From: Opisthorchis felineus
Lineage: Eukaryota; Platyhelminthes; Trematoda; Opisthorchiida; Opisthorchiidae
Direction: 5' to 3'
NCBI GenBank assembly: GCA_004794785.1
Contig: SJOL01000902.1
Span: 1-64,000 of the forward strand
Length of the DNA: 64,000 nt
The notes below the pieces were generated by a model that made no database searches, was not told the DNA's origin, and worked only from the letters and a program-made list of their open reading frames with translations. The translations under genes were made by a program, and so were the position numbers. Within the stretch, counting starts at the first letter, position 1, and each line of letters starts with the position of its first letter. This document shows positions 12,205 to 25,312 of this stretch, one piece after another.

Positions 12205-12835
12205 TTTCATGACAGACATTGGACGCTTGCATCAACTATTAATAACACTGCCATTTAACGCTATAAGCGCAAAATATTGTTCAGTAATCAGAATCGCATT
12301 TCTTATTTTTGAGGTTTTGAAGCGAAATTCTGTTTGTAATTCTTGGAGTGTCAATTTCTGATTGAAAAGTTGCAGTACAAAACTGAGTGAGAACGCAGAA
12401 TTTTGATTTTTGCTACAGTGTTATCACACGAGTAATCTATTTTCAGAAATTTTAATATAACTTGCTGACTTGTGATCTTCCAAAAGGATGGTTGCTTACA
12501 CTCCTACGTATGGCTTGAAGATAAATAGTTTTAACAAACTGTTGGTCTCACATGGATGCCGTTAATTTCATGGTGTTTATCGCGAGAAACCAATCGCTTG
12601 TCACCACAGAACTGTGTTTCACTACATGAATATTGCTGTCATATTCATATATGCAGTATTAACAGATATTGTAGTGACATTATCATCAAACAAATGTTCT
12701 TTCAGAAGTGGGTTGTCTAAAGGCTCGACGCCTGGGATGATATCTTCAAACGCACACTTCAATAGGCCTCCCCATTCAGTAAATGTTCTCAAGATTTAGA
12801 AGCGTCTATGGCATGCACAACGCGCTTATGAGAAT
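12205..12835 (+). repeat. Ancient direct duplication, copy 2, part b
   Basis: This is the diverged partner of 10075-10645. The run ACAGAACTGTGTTTCACT and the CCATTCAGTAAATG block are the best conserved points. No frame is shared between the copies, so nothing suggests that it was kept for a protein. Confidence 0.65.
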
Positions 12836-15800
12836 CGAGGTTTACTAAAAGCTTCAAAACAAATTTTATGCCGTCGATACCTGGTAACCAATTCAACCTG
12901 TGCATCTCCCACAAATTCAAGTACCCCATCAAAACACGGCGCATACTGCATCACCAAAGATTTTGACTACAACATGAATGTGTGATAGAAGTACTGCTAT
13001 AAGCAACTCGCAAAGTACTATCCCACTCCATCGGCAAAGTTGTCAGACGTTGTTTTGATGGTCTCGTAACCGTTTGTGGTCTACTGTGTTCACACTCCGT
13101 GCATTGGATTTAATTATTTCATATCTTTGTGCTTGAAGATTTACTTGCTATTCCCGATCTAACGTTCAATCTTTACTGGATTTATCATATCATATCCCTC
13201 ATATCCCAGCTCCTCACATATCGGTGGATCAATTATTTGTTAGGGTTACCGCTTGGAGGCCCATTCTGGCCAGCTTAAGCTATACACTAGGTCCAGGCTT
13301 CTGTTACGTAATTTCCCTCCAGTACTCATGCAGTATTTTACCTTGTTGTTTCCTTATATTATTTAAATTTTCGCTTGGGTCACCGGTAATGTTGATTTAA
13401 CGGCACCATTCTTGAATCCCGGTGGTTTCTTCACTTTACTTGCGCTAAAACGTTCATGGAAAAATCAGTTGCGTGTTGGATGCGCCTCCAGCGTGATGTT
13501 AGAATGCTCCTCACCGATTTATGTGATAAAAACTTTAGAGACCGCACAGTGAATCCGAATTGTGGCACGTACACTAGACACATCGCATGTCTTCGGTTAA
13601 CATAGAAATCCCCGAGAGAACTCTTGAAATTGTTGAGCACTTTGGTTATCTATGTATTTCAGTAAATACTCTCCTTCAAAAGCGAATCTTGGATTTTTAT
13701 TTAGTTTGTGCCATTTGCACAGCTCTTCACTCTCCGCCCTACTGCGGTGGCCCGAGAATTTCGGGGCCGTTCTTCTGTGGGCACCCAAAACTCCCCAGTA
13801 ATTAGCTCACATCAAACAAAGTCACTATTTCCTCACTTTAGTGATCACTTCTAGTCACTCTTTGAGCTGCTTTCGACAATTCATTGTGTATTGTTACCCA
13901 ATGATGAGACGTTTTGAATTTCTTTATAGTTCCAGTTTGTCGTTTCAGAAAGTTGCGCCAGCATTTGAGGAGGAATGTATTCCCCGATTATTTGCTGAGC
14001 TGCATAAACCTGGAGGGCTCCTACGCACTGAACTTTCATTCGAGATTTAATTTATCTGTTTTTATTGATGCATCTTGGGTATTTGTCGCTTTTTCTTGGA
14101 AGCTTGTTACGTGGAGAAATATTTGTGTCCGTGTGTGCGGCCTTCGCCTTATTCATGAACTTGTGTACGTCAGTGTTCACCATGAGATATTTTTAGTCAG
14201 CTTGAAAGATGAACTGTATTTTTCCAAATATTTCTTTGTAATATATATGTATTTATATATATATGCACCAATAACTTTATGCTCAAACAAACTTAGCCTC
14301 GGTTAGAACTGTTAGGATGCCCCACCCCGTGCTCAACAACTAGCCGTTTGATTTCGCTTATCCTCCGCCAGCCAACACATGTTTACTCAGAAGGTGTCTC
14401 CGAATGTCTCAGTGGAAGAAAATCGAGGAAGAGCAATAATTAATTATCAGAGAAAAGTGTAAGCAACCATCAATACTGAGGCTGCATCATGATTCCCATC
14501 TGAAACATTGGCCCTGTTAGTTATTAATTATACTGAGATATCCAGTTTTGACGTCAGACAATTGAATTGGTCCCAAGTATTTAGGAGCACCAGCATATTC
14601 TTGTACGGGATTGCAGATATTCTGATTCTTGAGTGAAATTATACCTCATTGTGCCAAAACTGGATGCGCTAGGTTAACATGCGGAAACTCCTAAAATCCT
14701 GAAATTTTTCGCCCAATACTGTTTATTCCTTTGAATTTTCAACGAGCAAACCGAAAGCGCCTAGTTGATGGCAGATGGTCAAATAAGCAAGACAATGTTG
14801 ACATCTAGTTTTTCCATAGGAATAATTTGATTCATTATTTGTGTATTGCAAACTATCGATGATATTTCAATTTTTTTCAAAATTGAGTGTTTTCAGGAGG
14901 TTGAATGAGAAAGTTGAGCTGATATGTATTATCTAAATTTATTTATATTCGGAACTCCATAAAATGGCCATTCTCTACCCATAATCTCTCCTGCCAAAAT
15001 ACTTTTGTGATCCTTCTTGATATTTCAAAAGTTTGTCAACCCTTCTAGGATGCCTGTTGCTTGGACGGAAAACAATGGTTAGCCACGTGTCACGAGTTCG
15101 AAAACTTTAGATCAGGGAATTCCGTAGTTAGTCAGCTTGCAACCGTTCTGATTATGTGATACATCAGGCAGTGTTACCACCTTGAATTGGAGCACGCATA
15201 AATGACCCCCGAAACATTCCAAATTAAACTCAACATTTGAATGACATTGAGAATGACAGCTAGCGCTTTCCTGGAATAAAAAAATTAATCGCGTTCACTG
15301 GATAGCTTGTCATACAATGGGCGATTGTGGGGCGCTCTTTCCGATTATTGGAACCCACCGCCAATAACTTCCTCGTACATTGATTAGACAAATTTTGAAA
15401 TGCACTTCACATTGCATGAAATAACTATATGACTCTCCTGGTACCACAGAAAATTAAACTTTTTCTTGTAATGCGTCGACTTTGTGCCCACATATATAAA
15501 TGTTGCTACTTTAAATCTCTGGCTTGCCATGTGTCAAAAGCCCAATAATCACCGACCACTAAAGGTAGCGATCATAGGATATTATATTACATTACTGCCA
15601 TTTTTTTTTAATTTGGGGATCTTGACGGCAAACGAACAGTCAGGGTCGAGGCAGAATTTTATTTTGGCTAACAACGCTATTCGTAACGGCAACATAATTT
15701 TAGTGAGAATTTCTAAGAACCAACTAGAGTGTGCTCTATACTCTCGGCATCCTGACACCAAGCATTAAACCCATCAATCCTCTTTGCTTATCTTTGCCCA

Positions 15801-16334
15801 CCAACATTCGAATTTTAGCAAATATCGGAGCTAAATACTCGATAGTCTATGCTGGCTGTTTTGCCATACTTCGACCAACTTTCTGCGACCAACCGGACTG
15901 TCTTGCAGGACGATCATATGCCAGCCATCAACAAACGTTGGCCGTAAACTTATTCAGCTGGAACTTCCCAAATTCACCACGCTTTTTCTCTGCAAATAGG
16001 AAGTGGCAAATCAGTCTGCATTTAACGAAAATATTCATCAGTCTATGACGGAGACGCGGAATTTCAAATAGGGAAGTGAACCAGTTTTCGGTCGCAGTTC
16101 ATGGTGAGCAGAATGTTTCATCTAAATTCGGAATTGAGTCGCCAAAACTTGAAAGGTGATCAGAACCCCGTCGAAAAAGTTCTTCCCGCTGAAAATGCAA
16201 AACGTCCGCTTATTTCTGTGGAGCATAGGTTGACCCCTATTGCTCGGTTAACATGAAATCTGTGGGATAATGGAGTTGATTTCTTAGCTTTTTATTACGT
16301 TTCTGTCATGAGTTGTCCGCTTCCTTTTAAGAAA
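12836..16334. other. Non-coding stretch, no gene seen
   Basis: Frames reach 130 codons (13914-14306) but look like random hydrophobic translation and have no family features. A short TA-rich tract lies at 14239-14266. A faint similarity between 13620-13690 and 10930-11000 could mark another old repeat copy, but it is too weak to call. Confidence 0.5.
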
Positions 16335-16626
16335 AAAAATTTGCCACGAAGGTTCACTGTCCAACAACAGGGGAACCAGTGGTTTCTATTTGGAGTTGGG
16401 TAGCTATCGGGTTCTGTGCGTTGTCTCCTCGTTATATTAAGGTTTATTGCGCTCAGCTTGTGTTTAAGGTGTGGTTTGTTGCAATTTTGCCACGAAGGTT
16501 CACTGTCCAACAACAGCGGAACCAGTGGTTTCTATTTGGAGTTCGATAGTTATCGAGTTCTGTGCGTTGTTTGCTCGTTATAATAATGTTTATTGCAATC
16601 AGTTTGTGTTTAAAATGTTTCCTTCT
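16335..16626. repeat. 146-bp tandem repeat, two copies
   Basis: Copy 1 is 16335-16480 and copy 2 is 16481-16626. The core TTGCCACGAAGGTTCACTGT followed by CCAACAACAG begins at 16341 and again at 16487, exactly 146 bases apart. The rest of the unit matches with roughly 15% differences. A third start (GCAATTTTGG) follows at 16627 but diverges at once. Because 146 is not a multiple of three, similar peptides appear in overlapping minus-strand frames. This is a by-product of the repeat and not a protein repeat. Confidence 0.85.
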
Positions 16627-16797
16627 GCAATTTTGGCTTACCGTATTTGTGTATGGAAAACCTAACCCCCTGTTTTCTATTCTTATCAACCCAGAACAGT
16701 TGGCGAAGCGCACGAATATCGCCCGACTCTGTGTCACGTTGCCGCCGTTGCTTTACCGTCTTCCACTTACCGTTGCCCAGTCCAGTCACAATGCTCA

Positions 16798-17397
16798 TTG
16801 TACATGATGGACTCACCCAACATTTGTGTTCGTAATCGGCACGCAGGTGATGGCGCGCATTTCTGTCAGTTGATTTTGTCTCTCTTAGCGTCCTATGCAT
16901 TCAGTTCTTGTCAGCACCTCGTCGGAAAAGGGGTTCGACTGATTGTTCAGTCGTGCCATGACGTAACATTCGTATGTTTGTTTATAAGTTTAGTCAGCCA
17001 GTCTTTCATTTGTCCAAACTCGGTTGACGATAATCAAGGAATACTGTTTGCCAAATTGGTTTCTTCTCATACTACAGGGAAACTAATGGTTTTTATCTGG
17101 AAGGACCCACCTTTGCTACTCTGGTCGAAGATTTTACCCGCTGTGCACGTGAAAATTTACCCGTTTACGAAAGGAAAGAGTAATTCACTACTAACACGAC
17201 ACAACCCGCATCCGAATCGGTCACTGTGTATACCGATTCGTCGGCAGGATCTATGTTGCAAACCATCCGTAAGTTTCCGGCAGAGTATTTCTAATTTCGT
17301 CTACAATTTCTTATGGGGTCCAAACCAAAACCAAACGTCCTTGAGAGCCAGGTGCGAATATCTGGTTATCAAACATTGCACAGCGGCAGCTAAATGA
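16798..17397 (+). other. Longest open frame of the window, 199 codons, unrecognised
   Basis: The frame starts at a TTG (first ATG at 16804) and runs 199 codons. The translation is Ser/Leu-rich with no recognisable domain, no clear signal peptide and no repeat. In AT-rich sequence of this size such a frame is somewhat longer than expected by chance, but not strikingly so. The overlapping minus strand is also open over 16610-16900. It follows directly on the 146-bp tandem repeat and may be part of the same interspersed element. I do not assign a function and do not claim that it is translated. Confidence 0.15.
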
Positions 17398-17817
17398 CTA
17401 TGCCATTTCACCTAGTTTGTGCGATAGTTATCATATGCGTAATTTTAAAATCTCTAACCGGTTTGTCTTCCAAAACAAACGCTAAATATTCTGTAAACGT
17501 CATCACTGCACAAACAAGTGCAATTTCTTGTCAATTTCTGGTATTCGAAATTACAAGGGGTTGCTGGTAGTCATCCTAGTATGACTCACGGTAGTTCGTT
17601 CAACTTCATGCGCCAGGTAGGAGGAAGCTGTGTTCTGGTTAGGTACCTTTTTGAGGGAAAACGGCAACCAGCATTTTGGCGTTAGTTCTTCTGTAATACA
17701 GATGTCACAAGCAACCAAGTGGAGTCTGATGTTTGTCTTCAACTGAATGTGCCACACTGGGCCCCTTAAAGCTTCATTTGATACGGCAGTCATGATGTCG
17801 TAATGCACATTACAGGT
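17398..17817. other. Non-coding stretch, no gene seen
   Basis: A minus-strand frame of 85 codons (17551-17808) has no recognisable features. Nothing else was seen. Confidence 0.45.
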
Positions 17818-17970
17818 CTAATAAACTACTCCTGAGGTTGCCAAAACCACCTCAACAACTCACGACCAGTTTGTTTCATTCTTGGGGCTCATAAAGTTGG
17901 CGAAACATCCGAGTTTCCGCCAACTTTACTTTGACGATTGCCGGATGTTGAAGACTCTTCAGAAACCTTG
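17818..17970 (+). repeat. Dispersed repeat, copy 1 (pairs with 20660)
   Basis: TAATAAACTACTC, a CAAC-AACTCACGACC block, TTGGGGCT and GAGTTTCCGCCAAC recur in the same order and orientation at 20660-20800. A further shared block, ACCAATTTGGTTT, follows at 18113 here, against ACCAACTTGGTTT at 20822 in the other copy. Copy 2 therefore has a deletion of about 130 bases. The family is unknown. Confidence 0.55.
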
Positions 17971-20659
17971 TGGGTGGTTTCACCCATAAAAATATATTGA
18001 AATATCTTGAATGTCGCACCTAATGAAACATGAGGCGGCCTGATGCAGTACATTTAGTTACGGAACATCATAAGCGAGCGATTCAGCTGGGATTCAGGTG
18101 AGTTACGTGAAAACCAATTTGGTTTATAACTTACGATATTCATCAAAAATATTTTCTGGGTTGATGGTGATGACATAATTAGGATTGCGCAGACCTCGGC
18201 GATTGGTTTAAGAACTGCAGTTTATGGCTACACTCGCATGTGTGGGTGTGCCCCTGCAGTCTGCTACATTTCAAATGTTCCAACATCAAGCAACGCAATG
18301 AACTTTCTATTAGGTGGAAGTATACATGCAAACGCTGGATAATTCCTCTTGAGTGGGCTATAGTTTTCTTGAATTTGACAGATGACCCGATGAAAATTAG
18401 AAGTGGTACCTGTTTGACAGCGAATTCAGTCATTAACCGAACCGATTGTAACTCCCACTCAAATTCAGTTGAGCAGACACAACACACCTTGCATGACTCG
18501 ATAACGATTGATTCTAGAAAGCCTCAGCTATGATTAGGCTGTGAATGAATACCGGCTGCTGTGGGTCGCGTTATCTCTGCTGCCCTCACTTACCAGCCCT
18601 TGTGTCTGACCTCGGGCTTGGGTGGTAACAAAGACCTGGAGCAACGTTCTTTCTTCCAAGCTTCCGTAATTGATGGATTCTTAAGATACAATGTCAGGGC
18701 AGACAGCATTAATGTAAAAGCATACGGGACAATCGCTAAGCAAACACCAAACGAACAAATTAAGAAATCAAAAAGACTCAAGGATGGCTGTGCAAATGAT
18801 TATTCGCAGAAAGAAATGATAATTTAGCTACTAATGTCCACTAGTAGGTCACGTAATTGTACAAATTATCGTCAACTCGGCGGTCGGTCTCTTTCACAGG
18901 AAACCAATCAGCCACAATTATTATTACAACTCAGAACATAGAGTTCTGTAAAATTGACCAATTGAGGTAACCACAAAGTATAGACACAAATATCGGAAAT
19001 CTCTTAACTATTTATTTCGTAATGATAGCACGCAAAATTGATCAATCAATGTTCGCTTGAACATTGCGTATTCATACTACACATAAACCTTGCAGCGTTC
19101 TACCACAACACATAATTATTCGTTGCACAAAATTTGGTTCACTTCATCTTCTTTCATACACTGCGTCTTTTCTCATGACCCGTGAAATCGTAGGCTATGA
19201 GTTACAAATACCTCTACCAGATTATCAACTTGGTGGCTGGACACAACTAAGTTTATCGTCATGGTACTACATAGCAAAACACCATATAGAGTTAATCAAT
19301 TCGCCTGACTAAATAAAGTATCCATGTCCAAAACAACCTGTCGGAATTGTTTTGGCCTATACCGGGAACTTTTCTTGGAAAGGTTTTCACCAGAAAAGAC
19401 TGCCGGCATTTTTAAGAAATCGGAAACAATGGATAATTCTTTGGGTGAGATAAATACATACTGCGGTCTTTCGATCAGGTGATTTTGCAGCAACTATACC
19501 GCCAAATTTGGCCATGGTCGATTTTCCAAAATGATAAATTTTAGCCTATAGGCCCTGCACACCAAATTTTTCATCAAATTATACTGACAGCCAAACACTT
19601 CATGCAAAAGCCCATATCATCAAGCGTTACGATATAGCCGTTCGCGCAACCGGACGCATGTGACGAAACACAAATTGGACAAGCAAATAACTGTCGTCTG
19701 TGTTATAGGTTCTATCATGCTACTTTGCCGGCTCACATGCAAACATGTAAGTTGGCAGCACAAAATGCAGAACGGGAGTCGTTTGAAAATCAATAATCTA
19801 TTAACTTTCACAAGTGTGGTACAGAGTTTTGGGAGAAAGTCTCGTCAAAATGCTGTTGAGTTGTCTAACAGGAAACGGTTCAACACATATGTCAGTTGCT
19901 TTTCTTGGTCATGTAAATCCTAGTTGACAGTATTGTGTAAGGGTGAAGTGTAGACATGATGTATTTCAGCTGTCATTTCCAGGAAGTGAACTTTACATCC
20001 CAGCAACAAAAAATAATGCTTATCTCTCTGTCAAGCGTCGCCTTCATTGCTGAAGTGGTCGCGAAATCTGTTGATTGAATAACTGTATTCCCATTTGTGG
20101 TACAGTCATTTCTAGGCCATTTGATTTGCGCCATTGTGTGGAGGCATAAATGCATAAATAAAGTAAACGTTAGCCTTTACATAATGCTTTACCAGGTATC
20201 AGTTGGAACGATTTGTGCTTGCTTGGTTGCTGACACTAAGGCTTACAATTGAACTTTGCGTGTGTTGCCACTGAATAAGGATGTATCGTCAGCGCAGACA
20301 TCAGTGTGTCACTGGACTATTCCGCCTGCCTTTCAACTTATGCGAGGCTGGACCTATTTGACAAGCTGGGTTGAATAAGAAGGGGGGAAATAGGGACCCA
20401 TTCTATTTTATAGATTATGTGCTTGGCCATTGAAATAGTCGTTGTAAGCAACCATAATGGGATATCCTCTTCGCCACCATACACCCGGATTAACACGCTG
20501 GCTATAACAAAAGATGCAGTCCAATATGCAGGATATTTCAAAACATAATCCTTCGTTAGGCTTATTTACCATTGCAATTGTACTCAAAAGAGAATAATAG
20601 AGAGAATATTAGAGATTAACACCAAAAATGTTACCAAATAATGTCATTACCTTTATAGG
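17971..20659. other. Non-coding stretch, no gene seen
   Basis: Short frames up to about 102 codons occur on both strands (for example 18179-18487 minus and 18240-18533 plus, which overlap each other). None is recognisable. No RNA gene or tandem array was seen. Confidence 0.5.
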
Positions 20660-20800
20660 TGTAATACACTACTCATACGCTTGCTAAAATCTTCGACAAC
20701 CAACGACCGATTTCAACCTTATTGGGGCTAATTAGGTAGACGTAGCCCCAGAGTTTCCGTCAACATTATGTTCTACTTGAACCCAAATTGTAAGAAGTTG
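20660..20800 (+). repeat. Dispersed repeat, copy 2 (pairs with 17818)
   Basis: This is the diverged copy of 17818-17970, sharing TAATACACTACTC, CAACCAACGACC, TTGGGGCT and GAGTTTCCGTCAAC in order. It is shorter than copy 1 between this part and the ACCAACTTGGTTT block at 20822. Confidence 0.55.
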
Positions 20801-23800
20801 GCTAGTTCATTTCATTTGCAAACCAACTTGGTTTTGCTGGAGATACGTCGGGAACTGAGCTGGATCGTTTAGCCCAACGATTGAGATGTACACCGGGGTT
20901 TATGCGTAGATCTTAATGCACATCGTTACAAGGGTCGTAAATGGATATGACTGATGGTGTGCAAGTCGGCAAGGTAAGAATTTGTCCAATACTCCTTCCC
21001 CTTCAGAAAACCATAAAATTTTTTTTACATGACTGTTACGTGACTTATATTCATGTTGAGATCTTAGAATAACTTCACTGTGGTAACCAAGATGAGCTCG
21101 AGTGGACGAGGTGCTGGATCATGAACGATTGCGATTGAAGGAGTCGGCTCGCCTGTTCGTAAAAGAATGTCACGTGTAATTTTTGTGCGCGCTCCATTTG
21201 GTTATTTGTCATGCGCGTTTCAGAGTGATGGATTGCAAAATTATGTGATGTACTGGTGTCAACCAACACACCACAAGCTTGCAAAAAGAGTCCGTATGTA
21301 TTGATCCAGTACTCTTTGCCTTACCCACCAGATGGAATGGATAAACTAGTCCACCAAGATGACACATGCTACCATCACTTCGAGCAAGTAAAATTCCCTT
21401 TACTCTTCCAAACTGTGGGATTGAAGGTTTTGTACACTCAAATATGTAACTACTACTACGTGTTTGGCAATCCAGAGTTGTGAACGCACGGCGCATGAAA
21501 GTTTTCCCACGATATAATGTTATAATGATATAATAATGTCGCGGAGCAGTGATGTTTAGCTTTTTCCTGCAAGCGGTTTTTAGCATTCGTTATTGCTAGT
21601 TTGATGTTAGCAATTTAAAGCTAATGTATACAATATAAATCATTTGCAAAGGCACGGCTTTAGGTGGGCAAATTTAAACATTGAAGGAATACAGATCATG
21701 CGAAATTACAGGAAAGTAGCTAATAGGAAATAAAAATATAAGAGGAAATGTTGCGTTAACCCATACGCTCTCTTGCCACTTTGCGTCTAGCTATGATGAC
21801 AGACGCATAAATGCACAACTTCTGTTATCCGAGAAGTATGTGCATGATGTGCGGCGGGTTTGATTATCAAACGGAACTCAACAAATTCCGCTGGTTGAAC
21901 AGCAACTCCCTCAACTAAACGATGCATCGGAAGCAATAACCTAGCTTGCTTATCTACCTCAGTCAACTACCTGAGTAATGACGATCACCATCAAGCAGGT
22001 CGGTTCAAATATTTAGAAGCAGAGACCGTTAATCGAATAACAATATAAAGTAAATTGTGGACGGGCTAGGTAGATGTTTCGGCCAATAAAAAAATTTCCA
22101 CAATGCATAAAAAATTATAGGGAGTGGCAGCAAAATACTACAAATACATGAATAAAATGAACTAACTAGATTTCATATAAAATGATTTCTCATGCAGTAT
22201 AATTTTATCAGTGTTTAAAACGTGTTCTATTTTATCCTGCTGTTTCTTCAATGCTACCAGCTCTATGACGATGAACAATAGTATGAACATTCAGATGGGA
22301 CATGGCCGGTAATCTGATGAATGCGGACTAAAGGATGAAAACATTTGGGTTTGTGATCAACTCCTACCTTAGTGAAACTGACAACCGTCAACACGGCAGA
22401 AGGTCTTGTGAATAAAAAGGTTTTTCGGAAGGGAGAGATGAAACAAACGACACATCTTGTAAGCCACTCGGGAATAAGCGCTCACGTTAGCGTTTGAACG
22501 TTTGCGAATGAGTGGTTTAGACGTACGAGCCGGTTTGTTTTTGAGAGTGAGGCCAACGAAATTTCACCTCAAATCCGAAAGCATGTATAATGCTCATATC
22601 TAGTGTCACTCGCCTTTGCGATGCTCGTACGTTGATTGGGTTCAAAGGTTTTGCATTTTCCAACGTGTCGTGAATCCGTACAATAAGAGCACCACAGTTG
22701 ACCAATCTGCAGCAGGGTTTTTTTACGAAAAAATACCTTCCGTAACGATGTGCGATCCTAACAGATAAGCCCATGTATTAAATTGGTGATTTTGACAGGA
22801 AAAAAATAAAGACAAGCAGACGAAAGCGAATCCATGCTGAGAGCCATCACTTACCAGAATAATTTTAAGCGCTTTTCGGAAGATATACGTTCAGTTGCAA
22901 GCAGTTGAACCTTGGTTTTTTGATGATATTCAGATGTAGCGATCCATATTATAGTTATGGTATTTCGAGCGACACAACAGTATTCGTGCACTCAGGCTCA
23001 GGTGTTGCATAATTACCCTGTAATGATTAGCAATAAGGGAGACATTCTCCGTTATGCTTTTGATCTCTTAAAATTGAATGAAAGCCTCCAAGGTCACGAC
23101 AAGAATGCCCTGAGTTTTTCTTTGCGCACTGGGTTCCACTCTTCCCTGTAATTTACGGAAAACCATATATGACTGCGTGGCGAACATACACAATTTGATC
23201 CATCAAAGCTATGGTGTTGGCTTAAAACAACCCAGAATCGAAGTCATTAGATTCTAGCTCGAAGACTTCCATGGTAATGGACCCATGGTTGGAATCAAAA
23301 GCAGTATGAGTTGTTGATAGTCTGAGGGCTGATCCCCTGGTCTCGTCAGGACTTGACGGTCGTGAACTAACAAATAAGGCGTTATTCAAATTTCCTGCTT
23401 CCTTAGAGAGACTGGTTTACTTTTTTTGTTCACATTAGGTCTCCAACACTCACCACGCACACTGAAATTTCTTGGGTTTCCGTGCCTCAACGGACCCTCT
23501 TTTCCAACTTCTCAAATTACGCTGCCCAACTATCCGGCAGCAAAATCCATTTGCCCTAAATAGAGCAGCCTTTTTAGCACACTCACGAACCAATTTACTG
23601 TATCGTGCTCAAGAATCATTAACAAAGAGCTGAGCTGAACACCAGGGAATACACGCGGGAGGAAAAAACAATGCAGAAGTTTAGAAGGTTAGAAGGCTCT
23701 CCGATGTCCATAAAACGGAACGTTTGCGGGTACGAACCGTAGAGCTGCCAGATTTCGAGTTCAGAATGAAATATATTGGTAATCATGTGTTATTTCTGTG

Positions 23801-24299
23801 TTGGTTTATTGGGTCACATTTCCCCTAACTGCGATGGGTATGTCCAGAATTCATAAAAGCGCCCTTGATTCGTTGTTTATCTGTGTACACAAAAAAGTTA
23901 CGCATTTTCTTGAAAGTATTTGCCTAATTTCAATCTCAGCATTCAAACCTGTGCCGCTGCTTTTTTTCATGAGATTCGACACATTAGGTGAATTTTGTAA
24001 GCTGCGATTCCTGTTACATTGATACATTGACAACCAATTTTCGTCCGTAAAAATATGCGGGCTACCTGAGTGCTCTGAATTAGATAACAGAGAGTAATCT
24101 GTGAAAACCTGAAATATGACAGTTATTAAACCGAGGAGAGTAATGCGAGAAGCAGGATAATTGTCGAGTATCACACCTGAGTAACAGGATTATTCTTTCT
24201 CTCCTGCCTAAGAGTAAATAGTTCATTGAGTTTACATCAAATAATGAGCACCCTTAACGCGTTTTCTTCCTATTGTAGCTCATCAAAGGTGCATAACTT
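20801..24299. other. Non-coding stretch, no gene seen
   Basis: Frames on both strands are at chance length. A short AT tract with repeated ATAATG/ATATAAT words lies at 21510-21540. No family, RNA gene or tandem array was recognised. Confidence 0.5.
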
Positions 24300-24380
24300 T
24301 GATTGTGACGGACTCGAAACTACGGATATCCTACGTATGTTGGGTGTGCTACCATTGCTCTACCAATGCATACCGGACTC
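24300..24380 (-). repeat. tRNA-derived SINE head, copy 1
   Basis: On the minus strand an A-box-like TGGTAGAGCAATGG (24365-24352) is followed, 31 bases later, by a B-box-like GTTTCGAGTCC (24320-24310). This is the spacing of an internal RNA polymerase III promoter. The clover-leaf arms do not pair well, so it is not an intact tRNA. A similar unit lies 1 kb away at 25313. On the plus-strand side, 24412-24440 can form a hairpin (ACCTGCC with GGCAGGT). It is most likely a decayed tRNA-derived SINE. Confidence 0.4.
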
Positions 24381-25312
24381 ACATGGACTATCGCGTCGGT
24401 GAACACACGCTACCTGCCAGGAAAGTCCTATCAGGCAGGTCAAGCGATCGCCAGAGCATCAGCACTTACTGAAATGACGTTCAAGGCGTCGGATAAACCA
24501 GTCATATAACAAAACCCGGAATTATGAGTGCATGGCTGCATTTGAAAATTGACGTCACAGTACCCTACAATACTCTACTAGACATAATAATAGAATTCAC
24601 GTCTGATTAAAAAGTCTTGCTTTAGAAGTAGTACCGACGAGAACATCAGATGTGCATTGATTATCACATTGTTCACTATTTGGTCTAATGTAGGCTTTGA
24701 TTAGAATTACAATGGGGCATAGGCCACGTTGTAGCCTATCTGTAATTTGTCATAGCAGGCTCACTTTAAGTCCCACGTTAGTTCACATACATCTTTTTTG
24801 AAAACTTTGAGCTCTCCAAAAATACACAGAAACTTGAGTCAATTTTAACAAAACCCCTTTGGCCTCCTTAATTTCAACTCTATCAAACTATATTCAATAT
24901 TGGATAAAAACCAATTGATTCATGCAGTCATTCCATTACTTATGCGCACCTTTGCCTCGCAAAATCCCCACAGAACGGAGTACATAATCATTGGTGAAAC
25001 AAGCAAAAGAGAAAAAAATCTACCCACGCTATTTTTACTACATCGATTCATTAGGTTCATGATCTGCATACCAGAAAAGTGCGCTCGCCCATCAAATCCC
25101 TTGGGTTGCCTTGTCTTCATCAAAATTGTTGACAGGCATTGACCGTGCGCCAAACTAGGTGGGCCTGATATTGATTCTAGTACTAGAACACACACATGTT
25201 ATAAGGATGTAGGACCTTATCCATTACTCAGGGTCTTTTTTGCTCGTCGTGGTGGTGTCAAGTGAAATATGACTGTGATGCTCATACATACGTTTTGTGG
25301 ATTCTGCACAAG

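Noticed and set aside
16295..16737. Repeated peptide in two overlapping minus-strand frames
   Set aside because: It is produced by the 146-bp DNA tandem repeat, whose length is not a multiple of three. It is not a repeated protein domain.
22311..22350. Hammerhead ribozyme core (CTGATGA followed by GAAA), as in schistosome SINE-like repeats
   Set aside because: The bases between the two core motifs cannot form stem II. Other CTGATGA sites that I checked on both strands also lack a proper partner.
24300..24380. Functional tRNA gene on the minus strand
   Set aside because: A- and B-box-like motifs are present, but the acceptor and anticodon arms do not pair convincingly and a related copy lies nearby. 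A SINE remnant is the better call.
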